This document shows positions 47,368 to 55,985 of a stretch of DNA of 64,000 bases, one piece after another. Under the pieces are notes generated by a model. The model had not been told where the DNA came from. It saw nothing but the letters and a program-made list of their open reading frames with translations, and ran no database searches. This DNA is from Balneolaceae bacterium (GTDB lineage: Bacteria; Bacteroidota; Rhodothermia; Balneolales; Balneolaceae), in NCBI GenBank assembly GCA_034521445.1, contig JAXHMM010000005.1, positions 186,001-250,000 of the forward strand, written 5' to 3'. The position numbers were made by a program, and so were the translations under genes. Within the stretch, counting starts at the first letter, position 1; every line of letters starts with the position of its first letter.

Positions 47368-48329
47368 GGACTTCCCTCCACCCCTTCGAAGCGCACCTCG
47401 CCCGGCATGCCGATCTTCAGGCGTCCCCCGGGGTTGGGCACCCTCACCTTGACGGCGTAGACCTGGCTGACACGCTCCTCGCGCGTCTGGATCATTCGCG
47501 GAGTGAACTCCGCCTGCGAGGCGATCCAGCTTACAGTCCCCCGCATGCTGCGCAGCCCGGCGGCGCTGCTGTCCACCAGCACCTCCACCGACTGGCCAAG
47601 GCGCACGGCGGTAAGCTGGCCCCCGCTCACATAGACCCTCAGCATCAGCGTATCGAGAGCTGCAATTTCATAGAGAGGCTGTCCCGCGCCCACCAGCTCA
47701 AACTGTTCGACCATGGTGGTGAGCACACGTCCCCGTATGGGATTGACGACCGATGTCCTGCGCAGCCGGTCACGCACCTGCCGGATACGCACCTCCAGTG
47801 GACCCGCTTCGGAGGAGACGGTGTGCTGCTGTGCCTCCAGGGCCTGCACCCTTTTCTCCAGCGTGCTTACCCGCCCACGGGCGTCGTCCAATTGCTGCCG
47901 GGTGACTGCCTCCTCCTCCGCAAGAGCCTCCACACGGCGCAGGTCACCCCGCGCCACGGCCAGCTCCTGTCGCGCCACCTCGGTCTCGGCCTCCACACCC
48001 GCCCGTCTTGCACGCAGGGAGCGGCGCTGTGCCTGCAATTCCTCAAGCTGCATGGCCAGCTGGGTGGTGTCCACCCGTCCCACCCGGCGTCCCGGCGCGA
48101 GGGTGTCCCCTTCCCGTACCTCAAAGTGAAGAAGCGCCCCCCCCACCTCGGCGGAGACCGTCACCGGCTGCGCCTCAAACTGTCCCCAGGCGTCCGATGC
48201 GCGCTCTTGGGTACACCCTGCGACCATCGTCAACAGGAACAGAAGCGTGGCGATTGTGCCTGCGCTTGTTTCCAGTCTGCCCTCACCGTGCGTTGCGGCT
48301 TCCTCTACCTTATCGTCAGTCGTTTTCAT
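47364..48329 (-). CDS. HlyD-type periplasmic adaptor lipoprotein of the efflux system
   Basis: 321 residues. A polar stretch of about 25 residues precedes a hydrophobic segment ending TMVAGC (lipobox). Barrel-sandwich hybrid (EVGGALLHFEVREGDTLAPG), a long coiled-coil hairpin of about 110 residues (LEELQAQRRSLRARRAGVE...) and the second half of the sandwich (NPIRGRVLTTMVEQFELVG). It bridges the ABC permease and TolC. Its end overlaps the ATPase gene. Confidence 0.86.
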   Translation of the reverse strand: MKTTDDKVEEAATHGEGRLETSAGTIATLLFLLTMVAGCTQERASDAWGQFEAQPVTVSAEVGGALLHFEVREGDTLAPGRRVGRVDTTQLAMQLEELQAQRRSLRARRAGVEAETEVARQELAVARGDLRRVEALAEEEAVTRQQLDDARGRVSTLEKRVQALEAQQHTVSSEAGPLEVRIRQVRDRLRRTSVVNPIRGRVLTTMVEQFELVGAGQPLYEIAALDTLMLRVYVSGGQLTAVRLGQSVEVLVDSSAAGLRSMRGTVSWIASQAEFTPRMIQTREERVSQVYAVKVRVPNPGGRLKIGMPGEVRFEGVEGSP

Positions 48330-49603
48330 GGCTTTGCTCCCAATTTGGTGTTGTAGTCGCTTACGGCCCTGGCCAGCTCCACGCGATGCACCTGGCGGTT
48401 CAGCTCGGCGCGGTTAAGACGGTTCAGAGCCGAGAGGTATTCCGTGGCGGTAATGGCGCCCTGCTCCAGCCGGCTGGCATGCTCCTCGACGATCTGCCGG
48501 CTGAGACGGATCAGTTTTTCATCACTTGCAACGACCTCCTCCAGGGAGAGGATCTCCCGGCGCAGGGTGGCCAGCTCCCCGCCGAGCCGACGTTCGAACG
48601 CCCGCTCGTCAGCCTCTGCCTGCTGCCGCTGCAGGTTCAATACCTGCCGCTCCCGGCCGGCGTTCACGGCCTGCCACAGGTTCCAGCGCAGGCGCACGCC
48701 CACCACATACCAGGCCTGCAGGTCGTCGTCAAAAGCATCCAAACCGGGCCGTCCCCATGCGGTGGTGGCGAAGGCCGACAGGCTGGGCGTCCTGCGGGAG
48801 CCCGCCAGCTCCGCTCGCCGGTCTAGAAGCGCCATAGAGGCATCATAGAGACCGAATTCGGGTCTTAGCTCGTCCTGCAGACCGGCCCGGGACATCTCTG
48901 TAGGGGGCACCGACAGGGCGGTGCCGGTACCCAGCTCGCGTCCCAGCAGCTCGCCCAGCATCTCCCGGGCGCCGTGCAGGCGCGACGCGGCGCGAATGGA
49001 GTCCTGCCGGGCCCGCACCAGCTCCGCCTCCAGGATGTACTGCTGGCTGGCGAGTAGCACGCCCTGACGCACTCTGGCGCGAACCGTGCGGAGCTGCTGA
49101 CGAAGGTCCCCGGCCAGCAGGCGCACCGATTCGGCCTCCTTCTGCAGCATCAAGGCATTGAAGTATACGCGGCTCACTTGCTCGCGCACCTGCTGCAGTT
49201 CCACCCGCACCGAGGCCGCGCCCCGTCGCCCGGAGGCCTCCTCCACGGCCTGCAGGGCCGAAATGCGGCCGCCGGCATAGATGGGCTGAGCCAGCTCCAG
49301 GGAGAGCCGGTAGTGATCCCTGCTGAAGGTGGGCGGTTCGGCGCCCGGTGGAGTGAAGGTAACTTCGGTAACATCGGACTGATAGCTGGCCATAGCGCCC
49401 GCCTGCACCTGCGGGAAGGCGCCGCTGGCCGCCATGCGGCGGTTGATCTCGGTCATACGGCGCTGCAGCTCCTCTTTGTCGGCGGTCGGGAAACGCTCCT
49501 CTACCAGGAGGTGGCTCTCGGCCAGGGTGAGGGTGTCCGGGGCGGCGCCGGATGGGCCGGCGGCCACCTGCATTCCAAACAGCAGTGCGAAAAGCCAGAT
49601 CAT
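48326..49603 (-). CDS. TolC-family outer membrane efflux protein
   Basis: 425 residues with signal peptide (MIWLFALLFGMQVAAG). Long alternating helices typical of OEP proteins: EERFPTADKEELQRRMTE, then RLSLELAQPIYAGGRISAL, EEVVASDEKLIRLSRQIVEE and GAITATEYLSALNRLNRAE. It overlaps the hlyD gene by four bases and follows tetR by 12 bases. Completes the tripartite pump. Confidence 0.88.
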   Translation of the reverse strand: MIWLFALLFGMQVAAGPSGAAPDTLTLAESHLLVEERFPTADKEELQRRMTEINRRMAASGAFPQVQAGAMASYQSDVTEVTFTPPGAEPPTFSRDHYRLSLELAQPIYAGGRISALQAVEEASGRRGAASVRVELQQVREQVSRVYFNALMLQKEAESVRLLAGDLRQQLRTVRARVRQGVLLASQQYILEAELVRARQDSIRAASRLHGAREMLGELLGRELGTGTALSVPPTEMSRAGLQDELRPEFGLYDASMALLDRRAELAGSRRTPSLSAFATTAWGRPGLDAFDDDLQAWYVVGVRLRWNLWQAVNAGRERQVLNLQRQQAEADERAFERRLGGELATLRREILSLEEVVASDEKLIRLSRQIVEEHASRLEQGAITATEYLSALNRLNRAELNRQVHRVELARAVSDYNTKLGAKP

Positions 49604-49615
49604 AGTCGACCTCCC

Positions 49616-50230
49616 TTATTTGCTTACGGAGTTGAGTATGTAGCCTGGGAGCGACCTGCGACGCTCCTCCATGAATCGCTCGTATTCCCGCGGATCCATT
49701 TCGAAAACCGTCTCCACCATGCTCCGGGCGATAAAGGGAAATACACAGAGGGCGATGATGTTGACCAGAAATTCGTGCGGCTTGACCTGCTTCATGCTTC
49801 CCGCCCGAATCTCCTCCTCCACCTGCCGCAGGAAGGGGGCCGGAATGCCCCCCACCTGGCCTTTCATAAACTGCTTGAATCGCTGGGGGTTCTGATTCAT
49901 CTCATAGATCACGAAGGAGGGCAGGTGCGGATGCTCTCGGAAAATGCCGTAGTAGGTGTCGACCAGCTCCTTCACTTTGGGCACAATGCCCTGATCGCCG
50001 GCCAGCACCTTCTGGATCACGGGAAAGAAGTGGCGGACTGCGTCCTGGAATACGGCCTGAAAGAGCTTGTCCTTGCTGCGGTAGTAGTAGTGCAGCATGG
50101 CCTTGTTAATACCGGCCTCGTCGGCGATGGCCTGCATGCGCGCGCCTTCGTAACCTTCGCGGTGGAATACCATTTTAGCTGCCTCGAATATCTGCTCTTC
50201 GGTCTCTTCGCTTTCGGACATGTGTGGCAT
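49616..50230 (-). CDS. TetR/AcrR-type regulator of the efflux operon
   Basis: 204 residues from the ATG at 50230 (MPHMSESEETEEQ); an ATG nine bases later is also possible. The HTH reads MQAIADEAGINKAMLHYYYRSKDKLFQAVF. The C-terminal ligand domain is helical. The frame continues upstream to 50302, but that would lie inside the operator, so the shorter start is preferred. In E. coli the CecR (YbiH) regulator precedes ybhGFSR; the arrangement here is the same. Confidence 0.85.
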   Translation of the reverse strand: MPHMSESEETEEQIFEAAKMVFHREGYEGARMQAIADEAGINKAMLHYYYRSKDKLFQAVFQDAVRHFFPVIQKVLAGDQGIVPKVKELVDTYYGIFREHPHLPSFVIYEMNQNPQRFKQFMKGQVGGIPAPFLRQVEEEIRAGSMKQVKPHEFLVNIIALCVFPFIARSMVETVFEMDPREYERFMEERRRSLPGYILNSVSK

Positions 50231-50288
50231 CTTGCATTGTACGATTTCGCGTATATAGGCCCACAGGGGAGTATGCGCGCCTTCTGCA

Positions 50289-50319
50289 CCAGTATAGGCC
50301 ATTTAACTGAATGGTTCAA
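50289..50319 (-). promoter_or_regulatory. Promoter of the tetR efflux operon
   Basis: Minus-strand TTG (50319-50317), 20 bases, TATACTGG (50296-50289). The spacer and -33 element lie inside the palindrome at 50301-50333, so bound TetR would block it. About 60 bases precede the ATG at 50230. Confidence 0.5.
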
Positions 50320-50333
50320 CCATATAGTTAAAT
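50301..50333. promoter_or_regulatory. 33-bp palindromic operator for the TetR regulator
   Basis: Arms ATTTAACTGAATGGTT and AACCATATAGTTAAAT around a single central C at 50317, with 14 of 16 base pairs matching. It overlaps the predicted -33 of the tetR promoter. The inner core is ATGGTT-C-AACCAT. It lies upstream of both the efflux operon and two small plus-strand open frames. Confidence 0.7.
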
Positions 50334-50336
50334 CTT

Positions 50337-50462
50337 GTGGTTGAAATACTTCGGGAAACAGGGCCTCGTCTTTTGAACTATCTGCCGGACATGCAGGCCA
50401 AGGGAATCCGAAGAGGACAGATCGTGCAGAGAAAACTGGAATTTACGGCCGGTCACCTGTAA
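50337..50462 (+). CDS. Possible 41-residue small protein, weak
   Basis: A GTG (50337), four bases after the operator palindrome, opens VVEILRETGPRLLNYLPDM and then GIRRGQIVQRKLEFTAGHL before TAA. It is short, of unknown family, and could be noncoding. It is listed because it lies under the same operator and precedes the 59-residue membrane protein. Confidence 0.2.
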   Translation: MVEILRETGPRLLNYLPDMQAKGIRRGQIVQRKLEFTAGHL

Positions 50463-50479
50463 ACCAACACGGTGGGTTA

Positions 50480-50659
50480 ATGTCACTCTACTATCTCTTT
50501 GGCAACCTGGCACTGCTCATCCTGGGCATGGTCCTCATTTACCGCAGCTCCCTTTCCCCCAAAGCTAAATCGCGCGGCTACCTGGTCTTTTTCGCCGTGA
50601 TGGTCCTGGCCAACTGGGGCTTTCTCTGGTTCTTCGGCCGTGTATTGGAAAGGATGTAA
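50480..50659 (+). CDS. 59-residue membrane protein with two helices
   Basis: MSLYYLFGNLALLILGMVLI, then YRSSLSPKAKSRGY and a second helix VFFAVMVLANWGFLWFFG. Two helices joined by a basic loop fit a small hairpin inner-membrane protein. ATG at 50480, no recognised family. Divergent from the efflux operon and near its operator, so perhaps TetR-controlled. The strongly hydrophobic frame supports coding. Confidence 0.55.
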   Translation: MSLYYLFGNLALLILGMVLIYRSSLSPKAKSRGYLVFFAVMVLANWGFLWFFGRVLERM

Positions 50660-50674
50660 ACCTCCACCGAGACC

Positions 50675-52387
50675 CTAGCCGATGCGGTACTTCAGGTCCT
50701 CAATCATTTCCAGAATCTCTCCGCGGTCCATCTTCCGGTAGCGCTCGGGAAGCAGCTCCTTCGAGGTACACTCGATCACCGCGCTTAATGTCTGAAGCTC
50801 AATCTCCTCCGGGTAGGTGGGCGGGAGGAAATCAGCCAGGGCGGCGTCGAGCATCTGCGGGGTGACCTTACGCTGCCCCTCGGCGGCCGCACGGAACTTG
50901 GCGCGTGTGAGGGCGGCCTCCATGTCGGCTCCCGAAAAGGTTTTCAGTCCGTCCTCGATGATGCCCGGCACATACTCCTCGGTCATCTCCAGGCCCGTTT
51001 TTTTGGCCATGGCCTCGTAGAGCTCCAGGCGCTCCTCCCTGGTGTGGGGCGGAAAGAGGGCCAGGTGCTCCTCGGCGCGGCCCTGCCGCTTGAGATCCAC
51101 CGGCATCAGGTCGGGGCGAGCCGTCATCAGAAACCAGATGATGCGTCCCCGGTTCCTCGTATCGCTCATAAAGGTCGCAATCTGCGAGAAAACGCGGCTG
51201 GAGACCCCGCTGTCGCCGCTGGCGTCGCGGTCGCCCAGGTAGGCATCCGCCTCGTCGATCATCACCGCCACCGGCGCCATGGCTTTAAGCAGTCCCAGGA
51301 TCTTCTCCAGGTTCCCTTCGGTGACGCCCTGCCACTGGCTTCGAAAGTTTTTGAGTTTAACCATGGGGATGCCTACCTCGCTGGCAAAGCAGGTCACCAG
51401 AAAAGTCTTGCCGGTGCCCACGGGACCGCATACCAGGTAACCCATGGGGAGCACGTCCTCGCGCCCCGCCTTCAGGGCCTGCACCGCCTGGCGCAGGTGC
51501 CTCTTCACCCCGCCGTGACCCGCAACGTTGTCGAGGTTGTACTCGGTCTCCACGAACTCCAGGAGCCCGTAGGCCTCCGCCTCGATCATCTCCTTCTTGA
51601 TCTCCTTGAGCTGGGCGAAGGTGACCGGTTCGTTGTTCTCGCGGGCATTGGAGAGGATGGCTCGCAGGTTGATGTAGTTGAGGCCGGCCGTCTGCCGTGC
51701 GAGGTTCTCCGCCTGCACCTCAGAAAGTTTCCTGAACTCCTCCTCCCCGCAGTCGAAGCGGATGTAATCCAGGCGGTCCGACTCCCCGGGGATGTTGATT
51801 CTGATCTCGGTGGTGTAGGGATTCTGGATCAGGGTCTTGCTTAGATCAGCAAGGTTTTCGGAGACAAGCACCGTAGTGAAATCGGCCGCCAGGAACATGG
51901 GGTCGTGGGCCCAGCGGGAGAGGTAGACCAGGGCGTTGCGGTCTTCCGAGCCTGTGGAGCCCGCCTCGTTCATAGGCACCACTGTTTCGGCGTAGTCGAT
52001 GATGAAGGCGATGCTCTTGCCGTCGTCTATACGGATGCGGAAGTACTGCTCCAACAAGGCGAAAACACGGACCGGGTCCTTCGGCAGCTTTTCGGCATAC
52101 TCGGTGCCCACCAGGGAGTCGCGTCCTGCCACCGCCCGGTTGAAATCCTTCTGGGTCTCCTTGTCCCTGAAATAGATGCCTGAGGAGCGGTCGTAAAATA
52201 TCACGTAGTCGCGGGCCCCGAAGAACTCCTCCGACAGAAAGGATTTGAGCCGCACAAAGCTCGTCTGTTCCTCCCGGCGCAAGGCAACCAGGTCGTGCAC
52301 GTTGCCGTGGATGATGAACTGGTTGATGGTCCGGCTGAGGTATTTCTGGGCGAACTCCTGCGCCCAGCGCGGGTAGTGGTCAAACAT
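50675..52387 (-). CDS. AAA+ ATPase with an apparently degenerate first ATPase domain
   Basis: 570 residues. The second AAA+ domain (about residues 280-500) is intact: Walker A CGPVGTGKTFLV, Walker B VAVMIDEADAYL, sensor MTARPDLMP and a likely arginine finger in KRQGRAEEH. Residues 1-270 look like a degenerate AAA+ unit: IAFIIDYAETVVP resembles a Walker B, IPGESDRLDYIRF and QTAGLNYINLRAIL resemble the sensor-2/lid, but no Walker A is present. A Cdc48/Vps4-like remodelling role is inferred. It is the last gene of the PspA operon, 18 bases after the CBS gene. No peptidase domain is visible. Confidence 0.8.
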   Translation of the reverse strand: MFDHYPRWAQEFAQKYLSRTINQFIIHGNVHDLVALRREEQTSFVRLKSFLSEEFFGARDYVIFYDRSSGIYFRDKETQKDFNRAVAGRDSLVGTEYAEKLPKDPVRVFALLEQYFRIRIDDGKSIAFIIDYAETVVPMNEAGSTGSEDRNALVYLSRWAHDPMFLAADFTTVLVSENLADLSKTLIQNPYTTEIRINIPGESDRLDYIRFDCGEEEFRKLSEVQAENLARQTAGLNYINLRAILSNARENNEPVTFAQLKEIKKEMIEAEAYGLLEFVETEYNLDNVAGHGGVKRHLRQAVQALKAGREDVLPMGYLVCGPVGTGKTFLVTCFASEVGIPMVKLKNFRSQWQGVTEGNLEKILGLLKAMAPVAVMIDEADAYLGDRDASGDSGVSSRVFSQIATFMSDTRNRGRIIWFLMTARPDLMPVDLKRQGRAEEHLALFPPHTREERLELYEAMAKKTGLEMTEEYVPGIIEDGLKTFSGADMEAALTRAKFRAAAEGQRKVTPQMLDAALADFLPPTYPEEIELQTLSAVIECTSKELLPERYRKMDRGEILEMIEDLKYRIG

Positions 52388-52405
52388 GGCTCGGGGGTTG
52401 GTTGG

Positions 52406-53683
52406 TTACTCCACGTTCAGGATCAGCCGTATGGTCTCGATACGGCTGGGCGTGGCCTTGCTGATGATAAACTTGTGTCCGCCGAGCAGCAGCTCCTCGT
52501 TCACCTTCGGGATGCGTCCCAGCTCATGGATGATGTAGCCCGCCACGGTCTCGAACTCGGCCGACTCCTCCGGGAGGGCGATCTCCGGGAAAGCCTCCCC
52601 CAGGTCTTCCAGCTCCACGCCTCCGCTGATCACGAAGGAATTGGCGGAAAGTTTTTTGGCGAAATGCTCCTCGGTATCATACTCATCCTGTATGTCCCCG
52701 ACCACCTCCTCCAGCAGATCCTCGATGGTCACCATCCCCGCCGTGCCGCCGTACTCGTCAATGACAATGGCCACGGATATGTTCGATTTGCGAAACTCGG
52801 AAAGCAGGTCTTTGGACTTCTGGGAAGAGGGGACCAGCTTGATCGGACGCATGATCTGCGTCAGGTTTTCAGGATTGCCAAACAGGTCGTAGGCAAAAAT
52901 AACCCCGATAATGTCGTCGATGCTCTCCTGGTAGACCGGCAGCTTCGAGAAGCCCGAACCGATAAAAACCTTGAGGGTCTCTTCGATGCTGGTGTTCTTC
53001 TCCACGGCCACGATGTCGGTGCGAGGGATCATAGACTCGCGTACCCGTTTGCTGGAGAGCTCCAGCACGTTGTGCAGAAGCTCCGAGTCATCTTTGTCCA
53101 GGTCACTTCCTCCGGTGTCGCGCAACTCCTTGAAGATCAGCTCCACGTCCTGGCGGCGAAGGAGATGTTCGGAAGGCTCGGAGCCTGGAGCCAGGGCGCG
53201 GATAAGTATGTTGGAGGCGGCGTTGGCCACCATAATGAGCGGCTTGAATAACCAGTGGAACAGCTGCTGCGGGATGGCGATAATCTTGAACCACCAGTCA
53301 GCGTGGATGCGGAAGAGCGCCTTGGGAAGGATCTCCCCAAAGATCATGATTATCACCGAGGCGATGAAGGTCTGCACGGCCAGTACCAGTCCGGTGGAGG
53401 GAGGGACGCCGGTCCATCCCAGGTAGACCTGCGTGATGGGACCCACCAGGAAGATGGTCATCAGCGTGGCGTAGAGCACGTTGACGATGTTGTTGCCCAC
53501 CAGGGTGGTAGTCAGAAAGGTTTCCGGGTTGCGGGTAAAATAGTTGATGGTGCGCCCGGTAAAGGAGCTCTTGCGTGACTCGATCTCCAGTTTGAGGCGG
53601 TTGGCGGAAACAAAGGCGATCTCCGATCCCGAGAAAAAACCGCTGAGCAGGACGGTGAGAACGATGAGGGCGAGTTCGAACAT
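52406..53683 (-). CDS. CNNM/CorC-type membrane protein (DUF21-CBS-CorC_HlyC)
   Basis: 425 residues. DUF21 with four membrane segments (ALIVLTVLLSGFFSGSEIAF, TTLVGNNIVNVLYATLMT), then two CBS modules from about residue 210 (MIPRTDIVAVEKNTSIEETL, FGNPENLTQIMRPIKLVPSS) and a C-terminal CorC_HlyC domain (VAGYIIHELGRIPKVNEEL). Relatives act in Mg2+ or Co2+ efflux. The ATG adjoins the TAG of the enoyl-CoA hydratase gene, so they are cotranscribed. Confidence 0.9.
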   Translation of the reverse strand: MFELALIVLTVLLSGFFSGSEIAFVSANRLKLEIESRKSSFTGRTINYFTRNPETFLTTTLVGNNIVNVLYATLMTIFLVGPITQVYLGWTGVPPSTGLVLAVQTFIASVIIMIFGEILPKALFRIHADWWFKIIAIPQQLFHWLFKPLIMVANAASNILIRALAPGSEPSEHLLRRQDVELIFKELRDTGGSDLDKDDSELLHNVLELSSKRVRESMIPRTDIVAVEKNTSIEETLKVFIGSGFSKLPVYQESIDDIIGVIFAYDLFGNPENLTQIMRPIKLVPSSQKSKDLLSEFRKSNISVAIVIDEYGGTAGMVTIEDLLEEVVGDIQDEYDTEEHFAKKLSANSFVISGGVELEDLGEAFPEIALPEESAEFETVAGYIIHELGRIPKVNEELLLGGHKFIISKATPSRIETIRLILNVE

Positions 53684-54463
53684 CTACCTGCCCTTAAAAT
53701 CCGCCTTTCGCTTCTCCAGGAAGGCAGAGGTTCCCTCGGCGAAATCCTCGGTATCGCAGAGATTGCCGAAGAGCGAGGCCTCCGCCACATAGCCTTTTTC
53801 GCCGCCTGCCCGGTTGACGGCGCGGATGGCGTTGCGTACCGCGAGGGGGCCGTTCTTGAGGATGGCTCCCAGCAGCTCCCGCGCCTCCTCGACGGGATCA
53901 TCGTCAGCGAGGCGGTTTACAAGCCCCATCTCCAGGGCCTTCCCTGCCTTCACCTGGCGTCCGCTGGCGATCATCTCCACGGCGCGTGCGTTGCCTACCA
54001 GACGCGGCAGACGCTGAGTGCCCCCATACCCGGGGATGATGCCCAGTCCCACCTCGGGCAGCCCGAAGACCGCCGAGGGTCCGGCCACACGCAGGTGACA
54101 GGCCATGGCCAGCTCGCACCCGCCGCCCAGGGCATAGCCGTTTACGGCGGCCACCACGGGCTGGGGATTGTCCTCTATCTGCTGCATGATCTGCTGTCCG
54201 CGGCGCGAAAACTCCTCCCCGGAGGCACGGTCAAGTTCGCTCAGCTCGCCGATGTCGGCGCCGGCCACAAAGGCCTTGTCGCCTGCGCCGGTCACGATGA
54301 CCCCCGCGATCTCTCCGTCGCCGGCAATAGACTGGAAGGCTTCCGAGAGCTCGTCCAGCACTTCGGCGTTGAGGGCGTTCATCTTCCGGGGACGGTTGAC
54401 CGTCAGTTGGGCGATGCCGTCGGCACCGGTTTCCAGGGAAAGGGTGCTGTAGGATTGGCTCAT
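53684..54463 (-). CDS. Enoyl-CoA hydratase/isomerase family protein
   Basis: 259-residue crotonase. The oxyanion and CoA site is visible as KAFVAGADIGEL; the two catalytic glutamates are in GGGCELAMA and GLPEVGLGI. So both are conserved and hydratase activity is likely. Its place in a PspA operon is unusual; it may modify acyl chains in the membrane, but this is a guess. Both neighbours are 0 and 13 bases away. Confidence 0.9.
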   Translation of the reverse strand: MSQSYSTLSLETGADGIAQLTVNRPRKMNALNAEVLDELSEAFQSIAGDGEIAGVIVTGAGDKAFVAGADIGELSELDRASGEEFSRRGQQIMQQIEDNPQPVVAAVNGYALGGGCELAMACHLRVAGPSAVFGLPEVGLGIIPGYGGTQRLPRLVGNARAVEMIASGRQVKAGKALEMGLVNRLADDDPVEEARELLGAILKNGPLAVRNAIRAVNRAGGEKGYVAEASLFGNLCDTEDFAEGTSAFLEKRKADFKGR

Positions 54464-54476
54464 AAATGAAGGTGTG

Positions 54477-55436
54477 CTATTCTTTGACGCGATTGGGGGA
54501 ATTGGCCTGGGACTCCCGCGATTCCTGTCCTGTTTCGCCGGAATCCGCCTCGGAGTCCAGTTCGGCGTCTATCTCGGCTTTTCTGCCTGCGCCCGCCTCC
54601 GATTCGGCTTTCCTAAGTTCGGCATCCAGCTCCATTTCATCAAGTTCGGAGTGCACCGGCAGGATGTCGCGGTCAAGGTCGTCGATAAGTTGCGAGGTCT
54701 CCTCCACCTCCTCCAGCAGATTATCAAGCTGGAAACCGATCTCCTCGGGGTTGCTCATGGTCATCGACTGCTCATAAATGTAACGGATCGCATCCTCTAT
54801 GGTCTCCAGGTGCGTCTCGCAGATGAGGTACTTTTCCTTGGCGATCTCAAATTTTTTGAGCCTCTTTTTCAGAATGGCGATACGGCGTTTCTTGGTCTTC
54901 TTCAGCCGTTCCGAATGCAGCTTCTCCACGTTCTGCTCCTCGGCTTCGACCTCACGCTTCAGGCTCTCCTCCACGGAGGTGTTCATGTAGAGCTGATAGC
55001 GTTTGTGCAGATCCAGCAGGGTAAGGTAGTTGGAGGTGAGCTCCTCAATCTTGTTGCGAATGTTGTCCAGCAGCCCCTGGGAACTGTAGGGCAGTTTATC
55101 GAAATTTTCCCGGATCAGCTTGGCCAGGTGTTTCAGCACCAGGAAGCGCTTCTTGCTCTTCTGGTCCAGCTCCTGGAAAGTGTTCTTGTCATCATGGGCC
55201 GCATTGCGGTCGCGCAGCTTCTTCAGCTTGATGTTTTTGCGGAAGCGTGGCAGGCGCGGCACAATGCCCAGGTACATCAGCTCCACGCCGAAGGTCATGG
55301 TAAGCACCAGGTTGGAGATGAGTCCCATGTCGCTCAGCACGAAAGCCGATACGGTGGCCACCAGCAGCCCGCCCAGGTTCAGGGGGTGCAGGAAGGCCTC
55401 GCGCGCATAGTTTATGGAATCTTGTTCCTCTTCCAT
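54477..55436 (-). CDS. Membrane coiled-coil protein of the PspA operon
   Basis: 319 residues, family not recognised. Two membrane helices lie near the N-terminus: LGGLLVATVSAFVLSDMGLI (about 21-40) and NLVLTMTFGVELMYLGIV (about 42-59). From 65 to 290 almost all sequence is charged heptad-like coiled coil (KSKKRFLVLKHLAKLIRENF, KKTKKRRIAILKKRLKKFEI). The C-terminus is very acidic (ELDEMELDAELRKAESEAG). Long helix plus membrane hairpin would suit a membrane partner of PspA/ESCRT-III polymers. It starts five bases after the previous stop. Confidence 0.72.
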   Translation of the reverse strand: MEEEQDSINYAREAFLHPLNLGGLLVATVSAFVLSDMGLISNLVLTMTFGVELMYLGIVPRLPRFRKNIKLKKLRDRNAAHDDKNTFQELDQKSKKRFLVLKHLAKLIRENFDKLPYSSQGLLDNIRNKIEELTSNYLTLLDLHKRYQLYMNTSVEESLKREVEAEEQNVEKLHSERLKKTKKRRIAILKKRLKKFEIAKEKYLICETHLETIEDAIRYIYEQSMTMSNPEEIGFQLDNLLEEVEETSQLIDDLDRDILPVHSELDEMELDAELRKAESEAGAGRKAEIDAELDSEADSGETGQESRESQANSPNRVKE

Positions 55437-55441
55437 GCTTT

Positions 55442-55957
55442 TCAGGACTGGCTGTTTTGTGATTCGGAATCCGGCCCAACAGACTTTTCGACTTTTGGAC
55501 TTCCCGACTTCCCGACTTTATGACTTTCTGACTTCCCGACTTTATGACTTTGTTTACCGATAGTCTTATCCACGTCCAGGGCGGAGGCCTGCTTCTCGAT
55601 CTCGCTGTAGAGCAGCCCCATCTCCACCTTCACCTGCTTGAGGGTCTCCTTGGCACGGACGCGGTTAAGCTCCTCGTCACGCTCCATCTCGCCCACGGGC
55701 GAATCCGGATCCTCGTCCAGGCTGTCCATGGCCACCTCGAGGCGGGCCTCCACGGTGGCGATTTTCGTCTTTACGCCGGTCAGGAAATCGTCAAAGGAGT
55801 CCATCACCTGGGAGGTGTCCATGTCGCGCAGAGCCTGGGCAATGTTGCGCGTTTTGCGGGTGCGATTAAGCCGCTCCTTGGTCTCCCGCATCTTGCGGTA
55901 GTGCTCCTTGTACTCCTCCTTGAGGCGTTCGCGTTCCTCGCGGCTGTTGCGGCTCAT
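55442..55957 (-). CDS. Coiled-coil protein paralogous to the C-terminal half of PspA
   Basis: 171 residues, from the ATG at 55957. Residues 1-35 are a charged helix (SREERERLKEEYKEHYRKMR). Residues 40-130 align with the C-terminal helices of the upstream PspA: EARLEVAMDSLDED here against EARMEIALDSVDTE there, and LKQVKVEMGLL here against VKQFKSEMGLE there. It lacks the N-terminal membrane-binding and hairpin helices. The last 35 residues (SHKVGKSES, SHKVGKSGSPKVEKS) are translated from the AAGTC array and look unrelated. It may cap or tune PspA polymers; this is inference. Confidence 0.72.
   Translation of the reverse strand: MSRNSREERERLKEEYKEHYRKMRETKERLNRTRKTRNIAQALRDMDTSQVMDSFDDFLTGVKTKIATVEARLEVAMDSLDEDPDSPVGEMERDEELNRVRAKETLKQVKVEMGLLYSEIEKQASALDVDKTIGKQSHKVGKSESHKVGKSGSPKVEKSVGPDSESQNSQS
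55482..55553 (-). repeat. AAGTC array inside the 3' end of the PspA-paralogue gene
   Basis: Ten or so AAGTC units on the minus strand with three or four variable bases between (GACTT on plus). They are in frame and encode a Ser/Lys/Gly/Val-rich tail. Same unit as the arrays at 22.7 and 32.6 kb. Confidence 0.8.
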
Positions 55958-55985
55958 GGCGTGGGTGCGTTGGCGTTGTGTGGGG

